A stretch of 64,000 bases of DNA from Paracoccaceae bacterium (lineage in GTDB: Bacteria > Pseudomonadota > Alphaproteobacteria > Rhodobacterales > Rhodobacteraceae), in the NCBI GenBank assembly GCA_020622085.1, contig JAHRYM010000001.1, positions 2,149,620-2,213,619 on the forward strand. Reading direction: 5' to 3'. Of this stretch, positions 48,001 to 57,903 are shown piece after piece. The notes beneath the pieces are model-generated. The model was not told the origin of the DNA. It did not search any database and worked only from the letters and a program-made list of their open reading frames with translations. Position numbers and translations under genes: made by a program. Numbering within the stretch: the stretch's first letter is position 1; the number at the start of each line of letters is the position of its first letter.

Positions 48001-48804
48001 ATGACCCGCGCCATGACCCGCATCGACAAGACATTCGCCCGCCTGCGCCAGGAAGGGCGCAAGGCCTTTGTCACCTATATCATGGCCGGTGATCCGGATC
48101 TGGAAACCTCGCTTGCGGTCATGAAGGGCCTGCCGGGCTCGGGCGTCGACATCATCGAACTGGGCATCCCCTTCACCGATCCGATGGCGGACGGACCGAC
48201 GATCCAGCTTGCTGGCCAGCGGGCGCTGGATGGCGGGCAGACCCTGCAAAAGACGCTCGACATGGTGGCCGCGTTCCGCAAGGACGATGACGCGACGCCG
48301 ATCGTGCTGATGGGCTATTACAACCCGATCTATTCGCGCGGCGTGGACAGGTTCCTGGCGGATGCCAAGACTGCGGGGGTTGACGGGCTGATCGTCGTCG
48401 ACCTGCCACCCGAGGAAGACAGCGAACTGTGCCTGCCCGCGCAGGCGGCGGGGCTGAACTTCATCCGTCTGGCAACGCCCACGACCGATGACAAGCGGCT
48501 GCCCAAGGTGCTCAGCAACACCAGCGGCTTTGTCTATTATGTCTCGATCACCGGCATCACCGGGGCGGCGGCTGCGCAGGCCGGCGACGTGGCGCCGGAA
48601 GTCGCGCGCATCAAGGCGCAGACCGAACTGCCCTTGATCGTGGGCTTCGGGATCAACACGCCCGAGGCCGCGCAATCCATCGCGCGCGTGGCCGATGGCT
48701 GCGTCGTCGGATCGGCAATCGTCAAGGAAATCGGCGCTGGAAAGCCCGTGGCCAAGGTGCTGGATTTCGTCCGCAGCCTTGCCGAAGGCGCGCACCGGGC
48801 CTGA
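48001..48804 (+). CDS. trpA: tryptophan synthase alpha subunit
   Basis: A 267-residue TIM barrel that cleaves indole-3-glycerol phosphate to indole for TrpB. Catalytic Glu and Asp lie in [18 protein letters not shown]; the phosphate-binding VGFGIN and VVGSAIV segments close the barrel. trpB is not adjacent, as in many Rhodobacteraceae. Confidence 0.94.
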   Translation: MTRAMTRIDKTFARLRQEGRKAFVTYIMAGDPDLETSLAVMKGLPGSGVDIIELGIPFTDPMADGPTIQLAGQRALDGGQTLQKTLDMVAAFRKDDDATPIVLMGYYNPIYSRGVDRFLADAKTAGVDGLIVVDLPPEEDSELCLPAQAAGLNFIRLATPTTDDKRLPKVLSNTSGFVYYVSITGITGAAAAQAGDVAPEVARIKAQTELPLIVGFGINTPEAAQSIARVADGCVVGSAIVKEIGAGKPVAKVLDFVRSLAEGAHRA

Positions 48805-48816
48805 CGCGCGCCCGGT

Positions 48817-50262
48817 TCAGCCGAAAGGCACTTCCGCCGCCTCATCTGCGGAGCCGGCCCTTTCAGCCGCCCGGGCGCATTCCCGCGCCCGCACCAGCCC
48901 GGCGATGAAGCGCGCCGTGATCCAGCCCGCGCCGATCCCCGCGACGATATTCGCCGCCGCCTGCGCCCAGATCACGCCGACGGCGCCAAAGGCCTGCCCC
49001 ATCAGCACGGCAAGGGGCCAGAGCAGAAGCGCATCGCGGGTCCAGTTGGCGACCGTGCTCCAGAGGGGGCGGCCAAGGTTGTTGAAGGTGGCGTTGGAAA
49101 CAAACAGCACGCCCGTGAAGACGAAGGATCCGGCCGCGACATGGGTGAAGGCCCGCACGACTTCGGCGCCCCCCTCTGACAGCCCGAACGAGGCGATGAC
49201 CGGCCCAGTCAACGCCGCCATCACCGCCCAGACGACGAGGGTGTAGATGAAGGCGTAGACCAGCGCGGCGCGGAAGGCTGCCGCCACCCGGTCGGGGCGG
49301 TCGGCACCGTGGTTCTGGCCGATGATGCCGCCGATGGCACCCGAAAGCGCGAAGATCCCCCCGAAGGCCAGCACCGTCAGGCGCCCGACGACGCCGAGCC
49401 CCGCGATGGCGCTGTCACCATGTTCGGCGATCGCGCGCGTCATCGCCCAGGAGCCGAAGGGCGGCGAAAGCTGGGTGGCGATGGCAGGCAGCGCTATGGC
49501 GAAATAGGGGCCTGCGAGGCTGCGGGCCTCGAACAGGTCCGGCGCGGCGAGCATTCCGTGCTTGCGGATGATATAGTATAGCCCCGCCGCCGCCATCGCC
49601 CCCCGCGCAATCAGGATCGACACCGCCGCGCCGGTGATCCCGCCTTCGGCCCAGACGATCAGGATCGGATCGAGCACGGCCGCGATCCCTCCGGCAAGGA
49701 TCGTGACCAGCATCGACCGCCAGGCGTCGCCCAGCGCCCGCAGGATTCCCGAGGCAAGGATGCCGACCGCGATCAGCGGCATCGAGGGCAGCGATACCGA
49801 CAGGAAGTGATCGGCCAGGTCCAGCACATCGCCCTCGGCCCCCGACAGGACAAGGACCGGGCGGCGGAACAGATAGACAAGCACCGTCAGCGTCCCCTGC
49901 ACCGCCACCGTCAGCAGCACCGATGAGGTGGCGATGTGGCGGGCGCGTTCGCGGTTCCCCATGCCAAGTGCCCGCGACACCATCGCCACGCAGGCGATCA
50001 TCAGCCCGATCGAGACCGACATGATCGTGAACTGGATCATGCCGCCGATGCCGACCGCGGCGATCAGGCGTTCGTCCTTCAGCCGGCTGATCCACCAGAG
50101 CGCGAGAAAGTCGATGAGGAAGGTGAAGGACAAGGCAAGCGTCCCCGACAGTGCCATCACCACGACGTGCCGCATCAGGCTGCCCGTGACGAACTTCGGC
50201 GCCGGGGCCGCCGGTCCCGCGCCAGCGAGCTTTGGCTGGCCCTTGTCAACACCCGGTCGCAT
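48817..50262 (-). CDS. MATE-family efflux transporter
   Basis: A 481-residue inner-membrane protein with 12 hydrophobic helices in two homologous halves, typical of MATE exporters (MALSGTLALSFTFLIDFLAL in TM1, PSMPLIAVGILASGILRALGD in the middle). It exports a drug- or metabolite-like cation with Na+ or H+. It converges with trpA. Substrate unknown. Confidence 0.87.
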   Translation of the reverse strand: MRPGVDKGQPKLAGAGPAAPAPKFVTGSLMRHVVVMALSGTLALSFTFLIDFLALWWISRLKDERLIAAVGIGGMIQFTIMSVSIGLMIACVAMVSRALGMGNRERARHIATSSVLLTVAVQGTLTVLVYLFRRPVLVLSGAEGDVLDLADHFLSVSLPSMPLIAVGILASGILRALGDAWRSMLVTILAGGIAAVLDPILIVWAEGGITGAAVSILIARGAMAAAGLYYIIRKHGMLAAPDLFEARSLAGPYFAIALPAIATQLSPPFGSWAMTRAIAEHGDSAIAGLGVVGRLTVLAFGGIFALSGAIGGIIGQNHGADRPDRVAAAFRAALVYAFIYTLVVWAVMAALTGPVIASFGLSEGGAEVVRAFTHVAAGSFVFTGVLFVSNATFNNLGRPLWSTVANWTRDALLLWPLAVLMGQAFGAVGVIWAQAAANIVAGIGAGWITARFIAGLVRARECARAAERAGSADEAAEVPFG

Positions 50263-50454
50263 CGCAAAACGTCCCTTCTTCCAGCCTCGCGCCCGCGGCC
50301 AACAGATTCAGGATAGGCCCCGGCATCGGCAAGGAACAGCCGCCCCACCCCGGGGCACGCATCTTTTTTCGCATATGCCGGGACGAAAGGGCCTTCCTGC
50401 GCGTCCATCCTGCAGCGGGCCGAAATCCCTCGGGTCGCAGACGGAGGATACAAG

Positions 50455-50841
50455 ATGGCCATACGCCAGATCACGACCGCCGCAGCCACTGCCGCCCTGA
50501 TGATGCTTGCCGGCGCGGGCCTTGCCGCCCCCGACCTGACCGAGGTGACGATCGGCGGAGCCAAGGCGCTTGCGGATGCCAGGGGCATGACGCTCTACAC
50601 CTTCGACAAGGACAAGGCCGGTGCATCGGCCTGCTATGACGGCTGCGCGACGAAATGGCCGCCCGCACTGGCCCCGGACGGCGCCAAGGCGAAAGGCGAC
50701 TATGGCGTGACCGAACGCAAGGACAACACCTATCAGTGGACCTACAGGAGCATGCCGCTTTATACCTATTACGAGGACAAGGCGGCGGGTGATGCGACCG
50801 GTGACGGTATGGGCGGTGTCTGGCATATCGCGCGGCCGTAA
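50455..50841 (+). CDS. secreted repeat protein (COG4315)
   Basis: A 128-residue periplasmic protein with signal peptide (cleavage near GLAAP) and two copies of the family repeat: GMTLYTFDKDKAG...CYDGCATKWPP and YRSMPLYTYYEDKAAGD. Members bind haem or metal in some cases. It is upstream of an ECF sigma/anti-sigma pair and may be part of its regulon; this is inference. Confidence 0.8.
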   Translation: MAIRQITTAAATAALMMLAGAGLAAPDLTEVTIGGAKALADARGMTLYTFDKDKAGASACYDGCATKWPPALAPDGAKAKGDYGVTERKDNTYQWTYRSMPLYTYYEDKAAGDATGDGMGGVWHIARP

Positions 50842-50883
50842 CCGCCACATGGACGCGGATTGCGCCGCAGTGAAGGGCAAGGC

Positions 50884-51393
50884 ATGACCTTCCTTCAGGA
50901 TGTGGAGGCCGCCATCCCGGCGCTCAGGCGCTATGCGATGGCGCTTGTCCGCGACCAGGACCGCGCCGACGATCTGGTGCAGGACAGCCTGGAACGGGCG
51001 CTGGCCCGCCGCCACGACTGGCGCGGCGACGGGTCGGTTCGGGCCTGGATGTTCACCATCCTGCTCAATCGACTGCGCGACGAGGAGCGGAAGGCGCGCC
51101 CGCTGCACGGCCATCTGATGCCGATCGAGGCTCTGGCGGCAACCGGCACAACAGGGGCGCAGGAGCAGCACATGGCGCTGGCCGAGGTGGCCTGCGCGCT
51201 GGACCGCCTGCCCTCCGACCAGCGCCGTGCGCTGCTTCTGGTCACGATCGGCGGACAGAGCCTTGCCGATGCCGCCCGGATCCTGGAAATTCCGGAAGGC
51301 ACGCTCATGTCCCGCCTGGGCCGGGCGCGCGAAACCCTGCGCGCGCTCGTCGGGCGTGACAGCCCACGCCAGGGCCGCAAAGGACAGCCATGA
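50884..51393 (+). CDS. ECF RNA polymerase sigma factor
   Basis: A 169-residue ECF sigma. Region 2: RYAMALVRDQDRADDLVQDSLERAL (core and -10 contact); region 4: LPSDQRRALLLVTIGGQSLADAARIL with a HTH that reads the -35. The ATG at 50884 follows a weak purine run. It overlaps the anti-sigma gene by 4 bases (ATGA), so the two are co-translated. Confidence 0.88.
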   Translation: MTFLQDVEAAIPALRRYAMALVRDQDRADDLVQDSLERALARRHDWRGDGSVRAWMFTILLNRLRDEERKARPLHGHLMPIEALAATGTTGAQEQHMALAEVACALDRLPSDQRRALLLVTIGGQSLADAARILEIPEGTLMSRLGRARETLRALVGRDSPRQGRKGQP

Positions 51394-52148
51394 AACCGCC
51401 ACCGAAGTCCCTGTCGCAAGAAGTCCTGCTGCGCCGCCATCACGGCGAAGAGGATACCGGGTCGCGCCCGGAGATCGACGCGGCGCTGGCCGCGGATCCG
51501 GCGGCGCGCGAAATGCTGAGTGACTGGCAGGCCCAGGATGCAGCACTCGAGGCCCTGTTTGCGCCGCCAGGCGGGGTGCTGCCCGAGCCGATGCGCAAGC
51601 GGCTGGAAGCGGCGGCCCGGGTGTCGCGTCCGGCGATTGGCTGGCGGCCCGTTGCCGCGGGGATTGCGCTTTTCGCGGCCGGTTTCGCCTTGGGCTGGTT
51701 CATCCAGCCGGCGCAGGCGCCCGCAGGCTTCGATCTGGCGCGCAGCGCGCTCAACGCCCACCTGACCTATGCCGCCGAGGTCGCCCATCCGGTCGAGGTT
51801 CCCGGAAGCGAGCGCGACCATCTTGTGCGTTGGCTGTCCAAGCGGCTGGGACAATCGATCCACGTCCCCGACCTTGGGTCGCTCGGGTTTCGCCTTATGG
51901 GGGGGCGGCTTCTGCCGGGGGATCCGGGGCCTGTGGCGCTCTTCATGTATGAAAACGACGCGGGTCAGCGGCTGACAATCTATGTCACGCCTGAAAGCGG
52001 CGCCGATACCGCCTTTCATCATGTCGAGGATCAGGGCCAGCAGGGGTTCTGGTGGACGGACGCCGGCCTTGGCTGCGTGATCGTCGCCCCGATCGGGCGC
52101 GACGCCCTGCACGCGATCGCACTTGCTGCCTACGATCAGCTGATCTGA
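51390..52148 (+). CDS. anti-sigma factor, membrane-bound
   Basis: A 252-residue protein with a cytoplasmic N-terminal domain (~1-85), one hydrophobic helix near residues 88-108 (WRPVAAGIALFAAGFALGWF) and a periplasmic C-terminal domain. The layout and the ATGA overlap with the ECF gene identify it as the anti-sigma partner. No CHCC zinc motif is seen. Confidence 0.85.
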   Translation: MKPPPKSLSQEVLLRRHHGEEDTGSRPEIDAALAADPAAREMLSDWQAQDAALEALFAPPGGVLPEPMRKRLEAAARVSRPAIGWRPVAAGIALFAAGFALGWFIQPAQAPAGFDLARSALNAHLTYAAEVAHPVEVPGSERDHLVRWLSKRLGQSIHVPDLGSLGFRLMGGRLLPGDPGPVALFMYENDAGQRLTIYVTPESGADTAFHHVEDQGQQGFWWTDAGLGCVIVAPIGRDALHAIALAAYDQLI

Positions 52149-52252
52149 CCGGTGCGCGCCCTGCCGGGAACGAGCGGCCCGGCCCTGCACTGCCAGAGAA
52201 CTCTCTGGACCTGCAACGGTTTCGTTCAGGTCTTTTGAGGGCGATACTCGCC

Positions 52253-52330
52253 ATCGAGGAGACCGGATATGGCAGCGACACACGAACCGCGAGTTCAAGC
52301 GGGATGCGGTTCGCATCGCGCTCACCAGTG
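52253..52330 (+). pseudogene. IS3-family orfA fragment
   Basis: One frame reads RHTNREFKRDAVRIALTSG, the N-terminus of IS3-type OrfA transposases. The rest of the element is absent; the 305 bases between 52149 and 52453 are otherwise without a gene. The fragment was probably cut by the neighbouring insertion. Confidence 0.5.
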
Positions 52331-52516
52331 GCCAGATCATACCCGGACTGAAATACGACCCCGAGGATCTGCGTTTGAAATACGGCCCCGAACGCGGCCG
52401 GGTCCTGACCGAGATGGTGGGTGGCGCGGCGGAGAAAAACGATAGGCCCCGTCGACTCTGTTGCACAAATCCCATGATGGATTCATCTCGTGAATCCAGC
52501 GTGGTATCTGGGCGGC

Positions 52517-53298
52517 ATGAGCAGACCCACGCCCCCCGCCTACAAAACCTGGAACTGGCCCGCATATGACAAGGCGCTGAAGCGCCGTGGCTCTCTGACG
52601 ATCTGGTTCGATCCCGCCATGACCTGTGAGGCCGCGCCGACTGGCAAGCGCGGTCGCCAGCCCGCCTGCAGCGACGCAGCGATCCAGACCTGCCTGACGA
52701 TGAAGGTGCTGTTTGGCATGGCGCTGCGGCAAACGACCGGGTTCGTCGAGAGCCTGCTGCGCCTGACCGGCCTGGACTGGGCCGTGCCTGACTTCAGCAC
52801 GCTGTCACGGCGCCAGAAGTCCCTGAAGGTCAACATCCCCTACCGCGGCTCGGACGGTCCGCTCCACCTGCTGGTCGACAGCACCGGGATCAAGGTCGAG
52901 GGCGAAGGGGAGTGGAACGCCCGCAAGCATGGCGGCACGAAACGGCGCGTCTGGCGGAAGATCCACATCGGGATCGACGAGAAATCCCTGGAAATCCGGG
53001 CCGCAGAGTTCACCACCAGCGACGTGGGCGATGCGCCCATGCTGCCCGAACTTCTCGACCAGATACCATCCGAGCAGGAGATCGCCACCGTCACAGCCGA
53101 TGGCGCTTTCGACACGCGCAAGTGCCATGACGCCATCGCTGCCCGTGGTGCAACCGCGATCATCCCGCCCCGCAAGAACGCCAAACCGTGGAAGCCCGAC
53201 ACCGCCGGGGCGGTCGCCCGCAACGAGATTCTGCGCACATCGAAGCGTGTCGGTCGAACCATCTGGCGACGATGGAGCGGCTATCACCGCCGAAGCCG
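52517..53298 (+). pseudogene. IS903-group transposase, N-terminal part
   Basis: Residues ~1-260 of an IS5/IS903-type transposase (MSRPTPPAYKTWNWPAYDKAL, DDE residues in LLVDSTGIKVEGEGEW and TADGAFDTRKC). The frame is cut at 53298 by the IS21 insertion; the C-terminal part, with RSRVEAKMHCVKLLGQRLTA, continues at 55849-56000. Joined they would make an intact enzyme of about 310 residues. Confidence 0.85.
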
Positions 53299-53426
53299 TG
53301 TCAATCGGCACGCAAAACTGACCCCCTATCGGCGTCCAAAATTGACCCCCCTATGCTGCGTCGAGATCAGGGCCTGAGCCGACGGAACTGATCACAGAGT
53401 GGAGGCGGGTCAGGCCCTGATCGGGG

Positions 53427-54155
53427 TCAGGCGCGGTTTTTGAAGCGCCAGGACTCGTTGCCGGTTTCGATGATCTCGCAGTGATGGGTCAGGCGGTCGA
53501 GGAGCGCCGTGGTCATCTTGGCATCGCCGAAGACGGTCGGCCATTCGCCGAAGGCGAGGTTGGTGGTGACGATGATCGAGGTGCGCTCGTAGAGGCGGCT
53601 GATGAGGTGGAACAGGAGCTGCCCGCCGGACTGCGCGAAGGGCAGATAGCCGAGCTCGTCGAGAATGACGAAGTCGAGGCGGGTCATGTAATCGGCGAGC
53701 CGTCCTTGTTTGCCGCCACGGGTCTCGGTCTCGAGACGGTTCACCAGATCGACAACGTTGTAGAAGCGGCCACGGGTGCCGCTGCGGATGAGCGCTCGGG
53801 CAATGGCGATGGCGAGGTGGGTCTTGCCGGTTCCGGTGCCGCCGATGAGGACCACGTTGCGCTGGTCGGCGACGAAGCTGCCATTGGCAAGTTCCCTGAC
53901 CAGCCCTTCGTTGATCGGCGTGCCGGTGAAGTCGAACTCTTCGATGTCCTTGGCCAGCGGCAGCTTGGCGACCGTCATCTGGTAGCGGATGGATCTGGCC
54001 TGCTTCTCGGCAATCTCGGACCGCAAGAGATCACCGACGATGCGGGGCGGTTCATGCTGGCGCTTGATGCCTGCGGCCATGACCTCGTCATAGGCGCTGC
54101 GCATCCCGTAAAGCTTGAGGCTGCCCATCAGGTCTAAGATTTGGGTGCGTTCCAT
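53427..54155 (-). CDS. istB: IS21 helper ATPase IstB
   Basis: A 242-residue AAA+ helper of IS21 transposition. Walker [10 protein letters not shown] near residue 105, Walker [13 protein letters not shown] near 165, and the IstB signature [12 protein letters not shown]-like segment ([13 protein letters not shown]). Intact. It overlaps the end of the istA frame, as usual for the family. Confidence 0.92.
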   Translation of the reverse strand: MERTQILDLMGSLKLYGMRSAYDEVMAAGIKRQHEPPRIVGDLLRSEIAEKQARSIRYQMTVAKLPLAKDIEEFDFTGTPINEGLVRELANGSFVADQRNVVLIGGTGTGKTHLAIAIARALIRSGTRGRFYNVVDLVNRLETETRGGKQGRLADYMTRLDFVILDELGYLPFAQSGGQLLFHLISRLYERTSIIVTTNLAFGEWPTVFGDAKMTTALLDRLTHHCEIIETGNESWRFKNRA

Positions 54156-55729
54156 GTCGGCTGGTCCTCCTGAGGCTGTCGTAGCGGGCGCAATCGGCCA
54201 CGGGTTCGTGGGTCAGGCGCAGCGCGGTTGGGGTCAGTAGAAGTGGTGGCGGGGTCGGATCGCGTCGTCGGGCGAGGATGTTGATGACGACAGGGGCGGA
54301 ATGGACGCCCTGATCGACGGCTTCCCGGCAGGCGGCCTCGACGGCCTGCAGCCCGTCATCGGGCACGCAGCTCAGGATCTGAACCATCTGCCGGTCGCCG
54401 TCATCGCTGCCCTTCAGCTTGCGCCGGATCGCGGCCATGGCGGGCGGGAGCACCCAGTCCCTGAACGGAGCCCCATTGCGCAGTGCCCCCGGTTTGCGCG
54501 CCAGAACAGGCACATAGTGCCACGGATCATAGACGGTCTGGCCGCGGCCGAAGGCGCGGGCATGTTCGCCGACGATGACGCCATCCTGCCGGATGACGAT
54601 GCGTTCGGCATAGGCGTGCACATCAACGGGACGTCCGACCGCCGTGGCCAAGACCGAGTATTTGTTGTTGTCGAACCGCACCGTGCAGGTCTTCGAGACG
54701 GAAGCGGGCACGCTGTGGAAGCCGTCGAAGTGGCCAACATAGGGCACCAGATGCGGCCGCTCGGCCTCGAACATCTCCCAGATCGTCTTGTCGGTCTTTT
54801 CCACATGGCGATGCGCCTTGGCATAGGCCACGCACTTGTCCAGCAGCCAAGCGTTCAGCTCGTCGAGGCTCTTCACCCGCAGCCGCGGTGTGAAGAACCG
54901 CTCCCGCACCAGCCCGACCTGGTTCTCGACTTGGCCCTTCTCCCAGCCAGAGGCGGGCGTGCAAGCGACGGGTTGGACAAGGTAATGGCTGCACATCTGC
55001 AGGAAGCGGCGGTTGTAATGCCGTTCCTTGCCGGTGAAGACCGCCTCCACCGCCGTCTTCCCTCGCCATGGCCTCGAACCAGTGGCGGCTCATGGCTCGA
55101 TGTCGTAAATCCCGCGCGTGCAGGTGCCCTTGAAGAAGGCGAAGGCCCGGTCGTGCGCGTCAAAAACCATCTCCTGGCTCTCGCGCATGTAGGCCCGAGC
55201 GAACATCATCCGGCTGTGGCAAAGCCGGACATGCGCAACCTTCACCGTCACCGTGACACCCGAGATCACCACGACCTCGTGGCTCCAGTCGAACTGGTAA
55301 GCCTCGCCAGGTGCATAATAGAGCGGCACATAGGCTTCCGCCGTCACCGCGCCACGGCTCTGTGACCAGCTCTTCGCGAACCGGCGCACGGCATCATAGC
55401 CGCCCTCGTATCCGAGCCCGCGCCGTCGGGGCATCCCTCGGACCAGTGGCGGGATGCCCCTCCACCTCGAAGATGCGGATCAGCGTCAGCCGTTCCCGCG
55501 ACGGCTTACCCGCATTGGACGACAGGAACTGTTCAAGATGTCCCTGCCACGGCCCGATCCGCGGCATCGGTTGCCGCTCGCGCTCGTAGCTGAAGTCCGT
55601 CTCATCCGTTCGCAGGATCTTCCGGACGGTATTCCGCGACACGTGCAGTTCCCGCACGATCTTCTTCATCGACCAGCCCTGAACGTAGAAGGCCCGCCGC
55701 ACCCGCGCGATCGTATCCACCCGCTTCAT
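54088..55729 (-). pseudogene. istA: IS21 transposase istA, broken by frameshifts
   Basis: Three successive frames together cover IstA. 55729 to about 55435: HTH (MKRVDTIARVRRAFYVQGW). About 55434 to 55090: GYEGGYDAVRRFAKSWSQ and the start of the DDE core (QFDWSHEVVV). 55050 to 54088: the rest (GWEKGQVENQVGLVRERF with the catalytic Glu). Frame changes near 55430 and 55070 break the gene, so the element probably cannot move by itself. Confidence 0.85.
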
Positions 55730-56053
55730 CCCTCCCTCCGTTCGCTGCCTCGCAACGAACGGTCTGACAGAACGTCAGGGGGGTCAAAATTGGACGCCAA
55801 TACCCCGCCTTAGGGGGTCAAAATTGCACGCCGAAACACACGAAGCCGCGTCGAGGCCAAGATGCACTGTGTGAAGCTGCTCGGCCAGCGCCTGACTGCC
55901 CGGGACTTCGACCGTCAGGTCGCAGAGTTCCAGGTTCGTGTCGCCGTTCTGAACGGCTTCACCGCGCTCGGAACACCCGTCACGGAAGCCGTAGGATAAG
56001 TCTGTCCGGGGAAAGGGGTAGTCCGGGCTGCAAATGATCTGTGCAACAGAGCC

Positions 56054-56829
56054 GCTGGCCCCCATCAAGGACGCGGTTACCGCCGACGGTGAGGTGGTGA
56101 TCCCCATCGATGTCGAGGCCTTCGGGTTCTGGCTGAAGGCGGCTTTTGGTCAGCCGGTCACCAGCGGCACCACACCGAAGACGCACACCTTCCAGTCGGG
56201 GAACTGGACGCTGCCCAGCATGTCCATCGAAACCGCCATGCCTGAAGTGCCGCGCTTCGCCATATATTCTGGCTGTGTGCTGGATCAGCTGACCTGGCAG
56301 ATGCAGCGGGTCGGGCCTGTTGACCGCGACGGCCCGGCTTGTGGCCCAAGGCGAAACCATCGCTGTTGCCACGGCGGCTGGCACGCCAACGGCGCTGGGC
56401 CTGCAGCGCTTTGGCCATTTCAACGGCACGGTGAAACGCAACGGCAGCAGCTTGGGCAATGTCGTCTCGGCCGAGATCACCTATTCCAACAACCTCGACC
56501 GGATCGAAACCATCCGCGGCGACGGTCGCATCGACGGCGCCGATCCCGCCATGGCCGCCCTTTCGGGCCGGATCGAGGTCCGGTTCGCCGACACTGCACT
56601 GATCACTCAAGCCATCGACGGCACGCCGTGCGAGCTGGAGTTCAACTACAGCCTTGGGGCCAATGCCAGTTTCACGTTCACCGCCCACGCCGTCTACCTG
56701 CCCCGCCCGCGCATCGAAATCGCCGGGCCACAAGGCGTGCAGGCAACATTCGACTGGATGGCCGCCAAAGCCACCAGCCCTGCCCGCATGTGCACCGCCG
56801 TTCTCGTCAACACGCTGGCGGCCTACTGA
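56054..56829 (+). pseudogene. phage tail tube protein gene, 5'-truncated and frameshifted
   Basis: The first frame, fused to the IS end, reads LAPIKDAVTADGEVVIPIDV to WQMQR. After an extra G in the GGG at about 56309-56312 the second frame continues LLTATARLVAQGET and ends CTAVLVNTLAAY at 56829. The 5' end is removed by the IS903-group element. The second part shows the Ig-like/beta-rich texture of tail tube proteins. The tail operon lacks an intact tube gene here, so no functional tail can be made from this copy. Confidence 0.75.
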
Positions 56830-56917
56830 ATTTGGTATGGAGGCTGATCCGCACAGTGGAGGCGGGCGCGAAATGGCGGTATCCCTTTCAACGATTCCCC
56901 GAAGAAAGGTTCCGCAC

Positions 56918-57817
56918 ATGACACCCGCCGAAATCATGGCTGCATTGGAGGGCAGTGGCCCCTTGCCGCGCGAAGCATTGGAAGCGGCAGGACAATCGCG
57001 CGATGCCATGGTGCCGGTGTTTCTGGACTACATCGGCAAACTTCAAACGGCAAAGATCGATGATCTCGAGCGCATGGATGCGTTCGTTTTCATCTTCTTC
57101 CTTCTGGCGGAATGGCGCGAGACCCGGGCCTATCGCCCGCTGGCCAAGCTGCTCCGGCGCGATCCGGAATTTCTGGATGCACTATTGGGGGATTCGATCA
57201 CCGAAGCCTCGGCGCGTGTCATGGCAGGGGTATTTGACGGCGATCTGCAACCGCTGTTCGACATCCTGCTGGATGATGCCGCTGACAGCTTCCTGCGTGG
57301 AGAAATGTTTGACACGCTGGCCATCGTTGCCTTGGAAAATCCCGATCTGCGGTCCCGGATTTCGCAGTTCTTGGTCGACTTCTTCGACCTCACCGGCACC
57401 AAGACGGGCGAGGAAGTCTGGTGGTCTTGGGCCGAATGTATCGCGGCCCTTGGCCTCGCAAACATGGAAACGGCGGTTCGCGCTGTGTTCGACAGTGGTT
57501 TGATCACCCCCGATCATAGCCGTCTCGAGGATTTCACCGAACGCCTTCAGGCAACGGTGGATGCCGGGCGGCCCGACTGGTTCACTGGTGTCTCCAGCAA
57601 CACGCTGATCACCGACACCATCGCCGAGCTTGCGCCATGGTACTGCTTCACCCCTGAATACCTGACGAAGAAGGCTGAAGGCCGCCTGAACGTCCTGTCG
57701 TCGCTGATGCCCCGCAGCGGCGATCCGTTCAACAGCGTGATCACCGGCAAGACCGGCCGAAACGACCCCTGCCCTTGTGGCAGTGGCAAGAAGTTCAAGA
57801 AATGCTGCCTGCAGTGA
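56918..57817 (+). CDS. DUF1186 protein with C-terminal SEC-C zinc motif, candidate moron
   Basis: A 299-residue protein. Residues ~1-260 form a helical, HEAT-like DUF1186 domain (MTPAEIMAALEGSGPLP at the start); the last ~22 residues are a SEC-C motif, GRNDPCPCGSGKKFKKCC, that binds zinc. It is not a known tail component, yet it lies between tail-tube and tail-chaperone genes, with a ~90-base leader and a strong terminator (57857-57888) after it. That self-contained unit is what phage morons look like. Function unknown; SEC-C proteins often bind nucleic acid or partner proteins. Confidence 0.8.
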   Translation: MTPAEIMAALEGSGPLPREALEAAGQSRDAMVPVFLDYIGKLQTAKIDDLERMDAFVFIFFLLAEWRETRAYRPLAKLLRRDPEFLDALLGDSITEASARVMAGVFDGDLQPLFDILLDDAADSFLRGEMFDTLAIVALENPDLRSRISQFLVDFFDLTGTKTGEEVWWSWAECIAALGLANMETAVRAVFDSGLITPDHSRLEDFTERLQATVDAGRPDWFTGVSSNTLITDTIAELAPWYCFTPEYLTKKAEGRLNVLSSLMPRSGDPFNSVITGKTGRNDPCPCGSGKKFKKCCLQ

Positions 57818-57856
57818 TCTGAATAATCCACACCTGATCTGCTGACCACCCTCCCC

Positions 57857-57888
57857 AGCGACGTGCCCCGGCACGTCGCTTTTGTTTT
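57857..57888 (+). terminator. strong intrinsic terminator after the DUF1186/SEC-C gene
   Basis: AGCGACGTGC (57857-57866) pairs with GCACGTCGCT (57871-57880) around the loop CCCG, followed by TTTGTTTT. It separates this gene from the tail chaperone gene that starts at 57904. Confidence 0.85.
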
Positions 57889-57903
57889 GTGAAAGGCCCA
57901 CCG

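Larger units (their letters stand above)
53299..55840 (-). mobile_element. IS21-family element with 8-bp target duplication
   Basis: 2542 bp. The ends begin TGTCAATCGGCAC (left) and TGTGTTTCGGCG (right, complement) and carry IS21-style internal repeats with TGACCCCC and GGCGTCCAA. The target CGAAGCCG is duplicated at 53291-53298 and 55841-55848. It is inserted in the IS903-group transposase gene. Confidence 0.87.
52454..56053 (+). mobile_element. IS5-family (IS903-group) element interrupted by an IS21 element
   Basis: Imperfect terminal repeats: GACTCTGTTGCACAAATC at 52454 and, at 56036-56053, the complement of GGCTCTGTTGCACAGATC. Without the inner element (53299-55840) and one 8-bp duplication the length is 1050 bp, normal for the group. 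It truncates the prophage tail-tube gene at its right end. No clear 9-bp target duplication is seen around it, so one flank may have been rearranged. Confidence 0.85.
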
